A stretch of DNA of 16,846 nt from Hyphochytrium catenoides. Lineage: Eukaryota > Sar > Hyphochytriomycetes > Hyphochytriales > Hyphochytriaceae. The position numbers and the translations under genes were made by a program. This document shows, in pieces, positions 9,244-16,846 of this stretch (its first letter is position 1; each line of letters starts with the position of its first letter). The stretch is from assembly GCA_900088475.1 (NCBI GenBank), contig FLMG01003994.1, forward strand, positions 5,689-22,534. Direction: 5' to 3'. The notes beneath the pieces were generated by a model that did not search any database, was not told where the DNA came from, and saw nothing but the letters and a program-made list of their open reading frames with translations.

Positions 9244-9616
9244 CTCTCGCTCTCTCTCTCTCTCGCTCTCTCTCTCGCTCTCTCGCTCTCTCTCTCGCGC
9301 TCTCTCTCTCCCTCCTTCTCCACCGTTATCGGGAGAGAACAAGGGCACAGAGAAAGTGTACCGCGGAACTTTGGATCTTTAGTCCCTGGAACCCCAGGAG
9401 TGGTCCCATAAATGGGAGGGAGATGATGAGGATGAGACTACATCTGCCCTATCCGCCCTCGCCCGTTCTGTAGTGAATCCGGACCTGAGTAGGACTTAGG
9501 GCGACCGAGGGAATACTGCCCGATGGACTCACTCATCTCCACCGCTTAATTATGGCTCCCCATTCAAGCGCCCGGTGATGCAGGTAGAGAGTCCCACTTC
9601 CTTTTTCTCCATATAT
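9179..9616. other. Convergent 3' region between the VOC and kinase genes
   Basis: Lies between two convergent stop codons. It contains the large CT/CG simple repeat and then about 300 bp with no supported gene. The long Ser/Leu-Arg frames here are products of the repeat. Confidence 0.55.
9198..9311. repeat. (CT)n / (CTCG)n microsatellite
   Basis: About 110 bp of uninterrupted CT repeats broken at intervals by CGCT units, 20 bp after the VOC stop codon. It is purely pyrimidine apart from the scattered G and would form a pyrimidine-rich 3' UTR on one strand and a purine-rich one on the other. Length is likely variable between individuals or assemblies. Confidence 0.95.
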
Positions 9617-12600
9617 CTATCTGCCCTTTCCAGTCCGGAGCTGAAGAGATTCCACAGAAGAGAAGAAGAAAGTATAACTGTTCGATGTTGGCGGCCAGTA
9701 CCGATCTATCTGTGCACGATTAGAACTAAGTTACGCAGAGTTGTAGACATGCTTTAGAGAAGGCGATCCCACCCAAACTAACTCATCTATATAGCTCTGG
9801 ATAATCTAAGGCTGGCGCTACCGCCCTTTCAATGTTTCTTGGTGCTTCTTCGTCCTCTCACCTCTACCATTACTTCTGAAACCGGTGAAATAAAGCTCTT
9901 CTTTCTTGTCCAACTGTACTTTGCCGTAATAAAAGGCGATGTAGAGCATCAGAGCGCCAGGACATTAGAATTTAGGTCATTTTGTATTGTCGGACGTCCT
10001 ACCAATAATACACTCTACTCGCCTTCCCCCCTTCTCTTCTACTTCTCTGTTCCCAGGGACTGAGTTTACTCTCGTATTCTCTTCTCTGTTGCCGGAGGTG
10101 GAGATACTCGTCCCATACGGACGCGAGTCGGGGGTGCGACGACAAGAGACAAACCAGGCTCTCTTTTTTCAGCCGGAGCACCTGTAAAAGAGCAGGGACA
10201 AGTAATAGAGGTTTGACATCAGACTGCTGCAGACCAAGTGCTCTTCATTCTAGGTCACTCCAGTTAAGCTCTTCCGACACTTGAAAAGGAATCTCAACAA
10301 TCAGGGTGGGGAAGAGGCGAAAGGCAGAGAGAATGAGAAGGCTGGTGGGCTTTCAGATCTACCTTGGCGGGGCCGGACGTGCACAGCAACGTCTGAGCCG
10401 CAAGCTCTTGTCGCTGGCCAGTCCCTTCCGGATAACCTTTCTCTTGTTCATCTTCGCCTTTTAAATGATAGGTTTCGCTTTCTGAACGGACGAAGAGCGA
10501 AACGATGCTCAGCTCCAGGGAAGTGAAGGAGAAGAGTCTTTCCCACCTGTAGAGAACAGTACGTCTCCTGGGAGGAACAAATCTTTTACAATCTGAGCGC
10601 TTCCTGCATCCTCTCGACTTTCCACTTTTCCCTCCAGTAGAAAGAAAACCCCATCCACCTTGTCGCCTTCCTTCACTAGAAACTACGCATGGTAAGTAGT
10701 ACTGGTCAGCAGCACGGGGTGCTCCCTTTCTCTACCCATACCTTAGAGAGAAGTCTCCCTATCTTTCAGATCCTCGATTCTACTCATACCTCTCCCTCCA
10801 GATCCCTTTCGTGCATTGCGTGAGCCCATAGGACTGGCAAAGACCGCAGCTTATTCTCTCGTCATGGAAACCCTTCTCCCTGCTCCAACATTTTGTTTGT
10901 CTCTCGCTCAAAGCAAAACCTCACCTCGCCCTCCTTGTACTCTTCCCGTCGAAGGTCTTTCAAGTGAAGCGAGAAGGTTTGTAAGAGAGCTTTTCGAAGA
11001 GTCCGTAGCTTTGAACGGCGCAAACGATCTTTGATGTCGGCGAAGGTCTCTGAGAGGCTTCGGATAAAGAGTGAGAACTTCTATAGATTAAGGGTGGGAG
11101 GTGGAAGCAAGGAGGAGTGAGACAGAAAAAAGAGAGAGGGGGAGGTGCAGATAGCGTGCTTGCCAAGAGAACCGCAATGTTAATTAACGCCTCACCAGGC
11201 TAAGCTATAGTAGGCGTAGATGAACAGCTAAAGGTTTGACTTACCTTAGGAACTCCTGTGTGGGGAGACAGAGGCATCTACACTCTCTGGAAATGCAGGT
11301 AGTAAACCTATCCGTACATTCCAGCACTCCCAACCCTAATACTCGCACAAAAAATTGGTGAGAAGATGAATGACGTTCAAAATATAGAGCTCGTCCCAAC
11401 AGCAACCACCAGGGTCACTGGGCTACCAGTGAGATAGAGCTTCGTAGTAACCAAACAAAGCCCTCGCGACACAACAAGCAAAGAGCCAGGAGTCAGAAGT
11501 CAAGGAAGAAGGCCCCAAGAGGCCCCGGTTGCGTCAAGGATAACAAGGCAGGAAGCAACCGTAGAATGTCGCCACCTTGCGTACCAAAATATCTCAGAGA
11601 AGATGATTGAGTTACATACAAGAGCTAGAGAAGTATTGCCGAAGTTGGTAGAGATCTCATCAAAGACAGAGAGAGCCGGAGAAACAAGAGAATGGAGACA
11701 TGTATCGCAGATTTTCTGTAGAACCTTAATAGGGACAAGAGGATGGGCAACTCGAATAGTATAATCATGATACCTTCGTGCCCTATAACGTCCCACCCCA
11801 GTCCTCCTTGTAGCATCCGAAGGTCTAAACTCATGACCGATTCCTTAAGTGCGCTCTCTACCTACACCAGATCAAGGATCAGGCCAGTATGAGAAGGGAC
11901 ATGTCCAAAGACTTAGATGAGTCTGCGGCAGGCAAAGGGGTTTCAGGGGATCAGTCTCACCCTTCCAGAAAGTAAAAGACATAGCTTGCCCTGAGTGTTG
12001 ATGTTTTTCCTTTCCTCAACGACGGATAAATCTAGACCCCCAAGCACATGCGTGAGGTCCCCGAGAGTGAAAAGCGTTCTTTTTCTCATGTCCTTGCCCT
12101 CAATGTCGTCTGGGTTCCCTACAGGTTAATATGTTAGATCCCCTCTCCACTTTATTGGCCCGATTGTTCTTTCATTGTCCTCGCTTCTCCCCTACTCCAG
12201 CTCGCCGTTTATGACTCACTTTCTGCGGCTGCCTCCATCATGCACTGCAGCTGATCACTCGAGAAAGACATGCCCAGGGTATCGGTAACGATGCGGCTCA
12301 AGTCTATGGGGTCATTACCAATCAGCAAGAAGCCGTAGCAACTCTTTTGCTATCGGGTCGGAGGCAACTGGAGGCAGCAGACAAACATATGGTACGATAG
12401 GGACAGGAGACAGGAATATGGGAGGGGCTTTGGCGGACGTCCAAAGTAAAGATACGCTGAGTGAAGGTCGAAGATTAATAAAATAAGGAACTATGCTTTA
12501 CCACTGGGGGTGATGAAGCCCTTTTTCTGCCAGTCTAAGCGACTATAGAAATTTGTGATTAGAGTGTGCTGGGCGCGGAGCCTTTGCCGTGCGACTTCAG

Positions 12601-15245
12601 AACACGCCGGAGAAAGGAGCGGATTTAGGGGTTGGCCAGTAAGCTTGACCTCTCCTCTGTCAAAAGCGTCTAACAGCAAAGCCAGGAAGATATTTCGGAG
12701 CGCTGTTTTGTCATGCTCTTGAGCCACTATATCGTTAGCCCGACCAGAAGAGGCAGACGGGCAGAAGGAGGGGTGAAAGAGGTCACTTATAAGTGGCGAC
12801 ATCACGTCTTCGTAATAACCGACCATTTCGTATTTAACACAGTGGCAATATCTGTCTGAAGGGCAGGAAGAGAGCAAAGGTGCGGACTCTGCAATAAGGC
12901 AGCGATAGGCGCCGGAGGTAGATATTCTTACCTTTAGGGGACCCAGTCTCACCCTGTGAGCACTCCCCCATTCTGAGCCATGGATGTTCTAGGACGGCTT
13001 GGATAGAGGGCCGATCTTGAGGGTTCCTCCTCAGCAACGTTTTCAAAAAGCTTTTGGCCAGTACGGAGTACTCGTCCCTGCTAAGGTGTACATTGAGTCT
13101 TGGAAGACATGAGCTGCCACAGAAATCACAGAGCATGTTGGCACCCCTCCCCCGCACGACTCCTTCCTGGCGTACTTTATGACAAAGTTGAGCACCCATA
13201 CCCAACCTCGGACTTCCCTTCAACTCTGTCCCACAAGCCGCACTCACCCGAGAGTGTCCCCTACACTGTTGGTTTCAGAGGGCAATCTGCCACTCAAAAG
13301 AAGCGACGTCAGCACCCCGAACGACCTGCAGAGAGAGACAGGCCCTTCGTTAGACTCAATATCCTTATCCCAAAACGAGACTGCTCCCACACGTCAGGAC
13401 TAACCGCCCGTAGCTACGCCTCACTTGAATGCTAATCCCAATTTTTTCTCTCTGAACCTTACTTACACGCACGCTACTTTTGGATGAGTTGACCCCTAAC
13501 ATGATGTCTCACGCTATGAAGTCATAAGTTTGCGGTCCTGATGGAGCTCTGTCGTAGAATAGAGCATCAGAAGGAGAAGCTCCCAAAGCTCTCATCCAGG
13601 CCGCCGCCTATGGACCATATCCCGGGCAGAAAGCTCAGTCGTTCTCACTAACACCCCACTCCCAAGCCCTTACCCCTAGCAGAGCAGCTTGACATACAAC
13701 TAACTGCTCCAAGCATCTCTCGTACCAAACGTCTGAGGCCTTGCTTCTTCCCCTGCCTAACAGGACTTCAGGAGCTACGAAATCATCTGGCTGGCTCTTC
13801 AGAACCTCCATGTCATCCCCGACATCCTCTCCAGCATGTTGGGATAGTCCGAAGTCTATTAGGGCCACTCGTGGTGGGTACCGGAAGCCTCCCTCCTGGG
13901 AAGGATCGGAAGGATCCTTTGGTGAGGAGGAGCTCGCGTTGACTTCATGGCGGACCAGGACATTTTCCGGTTTGATGTCTCCATGTATGATATCCTGATC
14001 GTGGAGATATTTTATCGCGTCTCCCACTTGGAGTAGAATTGTCCGCGCCTCAGACTCTGAGAGCCTGCCTCTCGCCTTAATTACGTCAAAGAGCTCGCCG
14101 CCCTCTATGGCCTAAGAGCGGTAATGTTAGTCATCGATCCAAAATCGGTGTCCCTCCTTTGCCGCTGCCCTATAGACAAAACCTCGTAGCAGGTCCTAGC
14201 CTTGGTCACTTGTACGTCTCTGCCCCTTTGAATACCGAAGGACTTGTTTGCCCTGGCCCGTTTGTCTTTGCTCACCCTTCCACTTATGTGTACTTCTGCC
14301 TCAAACTTCACGAAGGCGTTGGGTGATCAAAAAATTTCTAGCGTTTGACACTGGACCAATGTCTCACTCTCAACACTTAATATCATCTGCCGCGACTCTA
14401 TAATAATCACCGACTAAGTGAGTAGCTCTGTCACCATTCGCGCATTATATCCACCCTATCGTCCTCAGCCAGTGATTGAACCCATCACACCTTGTCTGCG
14501 TCACAGTTTGTTCTTTGACTCCCTCGCGTTTATTCCTCAGTCTCTATCATTTGCTTTCGCCCGGTGGTTATGCCAAGGGCCATCTCACCTCCATGATCAG
14601 ATAGACGTGCTCTATGGTTTCGAGCACTTGATACAGCTTGACGATGTTTGGGTGCCCATCCGCCGCCTTCAAGAGTTCTATTTCTGTTCTATGGAGAAAG
14701 TGATGACACATGCTTATCTTTCGTTCTAACAACAGCTCAACGAGAGTTTTTCTCAGGAGAGTAGTAAAAGTAGAGTGCCTTAATGAAAGACAAAGATTGC
14801 CCTTACCCTATGTGCTTAGCACAGGTGTCCATCCTGTTCAATATCTTGATGGCAACTCTTCGCCCTGTTCTCTTGCAGATGCCGCGCCGCACTTCCCCGT
14901 TCACACCTTGAAGGGTGTAACAAAATGAAGATCAGGTTACGGGGAAGAATGGATGACTTAACGTCAATGTAGGCTAACGACGGAGGTTTACCCTCGAGGA
15001 GTGTGAGTAAGGACAGTGTTTGGGGGGGAAGTCATCGCTCATAAAGTGGTTAGACAGGAGCATGATGATCTACTGAAACTTTGACGGAGTAGTAAACCTG
15101 ATCCATAAGTGCCTTCCACCTCGTACACCTCCTTGAGCGCCTCCTCGTCCTTGACTGTTGTCGCTTCACCTCTTGATGCCGTCCTCCGCTGTTCACCTTC
15201 CGCTGCTGCTTGTCCTGGACAGTAATCTTTAGCATTCAGCGCCAT
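9617..15245 (-). CDS. CDPK-like protein kinase fused to EF-hand region and tandem cyclic-nucleotide-binding domains
   Basis: Predicted 722-aa Ser/Thr kinase. Exons: 15245-15098, 14906-14807, 14688-14589, 14111-13726, 13325-13248, 13113-12932, 12855-12502, 12303-12220, 12118-11961, 11861-11774, 11255-11245, 11080-10925, 10682-10547, 10181-10070, 9913-9862, 9640-9617; every junction keeps phase. Kinase domain about 40-317: Gly loop GSGVNGEV (48-55), VAIK (K70), alphaC Glu in TEIELL, GGELFD, HGDIKPEN (159-166), insert, DFG (202-204), VAPEV, SDVWSFG, DRPS and HPWL (314-317). A linker follows, then an EF-hand loop at 439-450 (D..KKGFITPSD) plus LGMSFSSDQL, and a second poor EF-hand to about 505. 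cNBD-A spans about 505-590 (LCLLLSGRVES, GLGWDVIGHEG). cNBD-B spans about 585-700 (EFLVKEGDKVDG, FFLLEGKVES, LFLPGDVLFSTG, SLVVAPPTRVRMGR). The start has a good context (GCCTCCATGG). There is no Gly-2, so no N-myristoylation. The last two exons are least certain. Confidence 0.82.
11245..11255 (-). other. 11-nt micro-exon of the kinase-cNBD gene
   Basis: Eleven bases lie between a strong acceptor (TCTGTCTCCCCACACAG) and a perfect donor (GTAAGT). With the incoming phase 1 it encodes G-V-P-K and hands over phase 0 to the exon at 11080, keeping the frame across cNBD-A. Confidence 0.65.
12932..12953 (-). other. Two alternative splice donors, 21 nt apart
   Basis: In exon 6 of the kinase gene the donors at 12952 (GTGAGA) and 12931 (GTAAGA) are both good and leave the same phase. 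Use of one or the other would add or drop seven residues (GETGSPK) just after the kinase domain. Confidence 0.5.
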
Positions 15246-15337
15246 GGAGGCAAGAAGGCCTCCCAAAATAATAATGCCATGGAAAGTTGCAGCTGAAAGC
15301 CTAATCCTTTTGTGCTGCTGGCAAAAGCAGAGCGCCA
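15246..15337. promoter_or_regulatory. Short divergent promoter region upstream of the kinase gene
   Basis: If the plus-strand gene starting at 15338 is real, only about 90 bp separate the two start codons and their promoters must overlap transcribed sequence. No core promoter element was recognised. Confidence 0.3.
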
Positions 15338-16164
15338 ATGATGAATGGATGCCCTGGGAGCATTTCCTGGAAGGACAGTAGGCTAGCACCTTCAGCGGAC
15401 GTGCTCTGCCAGTCTGACCCACGCGAATCCCTGAGAGCCAACGGGAGGAAGCGATATAGGACGATGAAGACGGTAAGTGAACATTAGTGCTAAAGAATAA
15501 GAGAAGAAAGCGACAGTCAGGAAAAGGAGGAGCGACCGAGAAGACTTCCAGCCGGTGTCATAGCCGCGAGGGAACGATATAAGGGTGAAAGGTAAAGCGA
15601 GAGCCAAGTCTAAAGAGAGACACAAAAACTGAGGTTGTGCATGTAGAATAGAAGAGCTTCGACACCAATAGCTGTTTACGTTGCCTTTAGAGGATGCTGG
15701 TCTTGTTCTCATTCTTGCTTCAGTCGACTGCCCCACTCCTCGCTTTCTATGCACGATACTTCGCCACTTCTCGTAAGGGTGACTGCACCATGCAGACACT
15801 CTCTTCTCTATTGTCCTCGCGGCAGAAACTAACATCATCCTCCACTCCAGCTGCGAGTTTGGTTCAGGGAAATTTGTCCCACTGGTCAGAAAGGTGGTCA
15901 AATCTTCTATAGGACGACGTCCGGTAGAGCTTGGGGCTTCCTCATTTGTCAACACTCAGGGTCTTAGGGACCGGGACTTATCTCCTACTACTACTACTTC
16001 ATCTTCTCCTGCACCCGTACTGGCAGCAAATCCAGCAGCTTTCCTTCTCCCAGGAGATCAGTGCCGTTGCGCGATCAAACTGGGGCAAGGACAACTGCGC
16101 GTCAGGAGGAGGGAGTGTGCGGACGACGAAGGACATAAGCCGAAGCGCCGCAGCCAAGGAATGA
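15338..16164 (+). CDS. Unrecognised four-exon gene (tentative)
   Basis: No family was recognised. Proposed exons: 15338-15472 (ATG ATG start, WKDSRLAPSADVLCQSDP to RKRYRTMKT, then a consensus GTAAGT donor), 15724-15772 (acceptor TTGCTTCAG, STAPLLAFYARYFATS, donor GTAAGG), 15826-15923 (NIILHSSCEFGSGKFVPLVR) and 16027-16164 (EISAVARSNWGKDNC, ending AAKE and TGA). All phases fit and give 139 aa. The protein is basic with several Cys, one mildly hydrophobic stretch and no signal peptide. The SSC...GK...V..L pattern faintly resembles the SNC region of family 10 fucosyltransferases, but this is not enough for a call. The minus strand is also open across 15770-15955 with a plausible acceptor, so the strand is not certain. 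Confidence 0.35.
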
Positions 16165-16846
16165 GCAGCATGAGGTTGTCTCGGACCGCACATGGCGAGG
16201 GACGAGTGAGCGCATCAGGTTGATGATAGAAGACCACGAGGTCGGTCAAAGATTTGCTCTCCCTCGCCTGTCTCTCTGTGATCTCTCTGATCCGTCATTA
16301 TTGTGTGCACAATTTTCTATAGGATCCCAGACGCTAATAATAATTACAGTAACTTCAGGCAACTTCTTCAACAGCCACTCAGACCTACCCCAGAACACGG
16401 CCCATGCTGAAGCACTGTACACGTCGTATAGTTGCTGACGGGACAGTAGTATTACAGGCAAGTGATCCCTTTCTTGACAGCAGAAACAAGAACAACGAGT
16501 CTGTATGTACACAAAAAACTCCACACAGGAGGAGCGCAGCAGGCGCAGCAACAACAGCGGAGGAGGAGGAGGAGGAGGAGGAGGAAGGGAGCAGGAGAAT
16601 GACACAGTCACCTCATCATCCAGTGTAGCAGGAGTACTCATCGTTCGGCAGGAATTGTACCCATTGCTTGATGATGACGTGGTGGTGGTGGTGCATGTAC
16701 TTTGACCATCCGAAGGACATCCTCTATCATACGTGGAACGGCCCCTCCAAGGAGGCGCTCCTGTATGTAGTAGTAGCTGCTATGATGTACCTAGTTCGTC
16801 CAGGAGGGGGTATGTCTTCATCCTCTCTCTTCAGTACCATCTACGA
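16165..16846. other. Unassigned right end, possible exon leaving the window
   Basis: From 16629 to the end the plus strand stays open (about 72 codons: YFDHPKDILYHTWNGPSKEA and then a hydrophobic stretch), preceded by a possible TAG acceptor at 16628. The minus strand is open as well over 16246-16641 and 16720-16840. Candidate plus exons at 16322 and 16457 have reasonable splice signals but no unique frame. No call on function or strand is justified. Confidence 0.25.
16558..16585. repeat. (GGA)n trinucleotide repeat
   Basis: About nine GGA units in a row, flanked by CAGCAGGCGCAGCAACAACAG, a CAG/CAA-rich stretch. It would encode poly-Gly, poly-Glu or poly-Arg on the plus strand and poly-Pro or poly-Leu on the minus strand; all long frames here are suspect. 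Confidence 0.9.

Noticed and set aside
9100-9473. Two plus-strand frames of over 100 aa made mostly of Leu/Ser/Arg/Ala repeats
   Set aside because: They are read-throughs of the CT/CG microsatellite and overlap the last VOC exon in other frames.
10188-10540. Minus-strand exon pair reading WERLFSFTSLELS and, after an acceptor at 10182, VLRLKKESLVCLL
   Set aside because: Both are open with fair splice sites and a matching phase, but the other frame joins 10682-10547 to 10181-10070 and gives a continuous cNBD. This makes the region between them an intron.
11872-11974. Plus-strand exon reading IKDQASMRRDMSKDLDES
   Set aside because: It has a good acceptor but no partner exons in phase, and it overlaps the minus-strand intron between well-supported kinase-gene exons.
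12304-12371. A larger EF-hand exon beginning at the acceptor near 12372 (SDPIAKELLRLLADW)
   Set aside because: It runs into a stop and out of frame with LSRIVTDTLGMSF. The acceptor at 12304 gives G+AC = Asp at EF-loop position 12 and a clean continuation.
12251-12391. Plus-strand helical frame reading LITRERHAQGIGNDAAQVYG with acceptor and donor
   Set aside because: It is antisense to the EF-hand exon of the kinase, whose frame matches the family pattern and links in phase on both sides. A helical frame on the opposite strand is a common shadow.
15244-15381. Plus ORF of 45 codons starting at the CCATGG that also holds the kinase start (MEARRPPKIIMPWKV)
   Set aside because: It cannot be joined in phase to the following exon, and the only donor would make an 18-nt intron leading to a stop. 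This length is expected by chance.
16246-16641. 131-aa minus-strand frame with a poly-Pro run
   Set aside because: The Pro run is the GGA repeat, frames of this length are expected by chance a few times in a window this size, and no splice partners were found.

Overview
The window looks like nuclear DNA from an intron-dense, probably flagellated, single-celled eukaryote. Genes are split by GT-AG introns of roughly 70-520 nt with pyrimidine-rich acceptors. No operons, Shine-Dalgarno sites, tRNA, rRNA, CRISPR array or transposon were recognised. The gene set is a peroxisomal acyl-CoA oxidase, a probable axonemal protein, a tubulin-folding cofactor of plant/algal flavour, and an EF-hand kinase of the calcium-dependent kinase type. 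This fits a flagellate protist or alga (alveolate, stramenopile, green or similar); the lineage cannot be fixed by eye. All exon structures were built by hand from reading frame, splice signals, intron phase and remembered family motifs, not by alignment.

Left part (1-4814): the N-terminal half of an acyl-CoA oxidase on the minus strand runs off the left edge (six exons, 1-1668). Upstream of it lies a weak candidate for a small membrane protein (1721-2356). A single-exon minus-strand gene (3186-3875), probably a SPAG8-like axonemal protein, lies head to head with the next gene across about 940 bp.

Middle part (4815-9616): three plus-strand genes. These are tubulin-folding cofactor B (five exons, 4815-6610), an unrecognised gene with a Ser/Glu-rich C-terminus (exons between 6974 and 8147), and a small glyoxalase/VOC-fold protein (8297-9178) whose first intron appears to be GC-AG. 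A long CT/CG simple repeat follows.

Right part (9617-16846): the most interesting locus is one minus-strand gene of 16 reconstructed exons (15245-9617), predicted at 722 aa. It combines a CDPK-type protein kinase domain, an EF-hand region and two consecutive cyclic-nucleotide-binding-like domains. All intron phases agree, including one 11-nt micro-exon. Several signature residues are altered: HGD replaces HRD, the EF-hand loops are poor, and the cNBD phosphate cassettes are degenerate. It could be a kinase whose calcium switch was supplemented or replaced by another ligand or by protein contacts. Divergent from it is a weakly supported plus-strand gene (15338-16164), followed by an open frame that leaves the window.

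Functionally, TBCB (tubulin heterodimer assembly) and the SPAG8-like protein (microtubule lumen of the axoneme) could be co-regulated from their shared intergenic region. The other genes look like independent metabolic or signalling functions.
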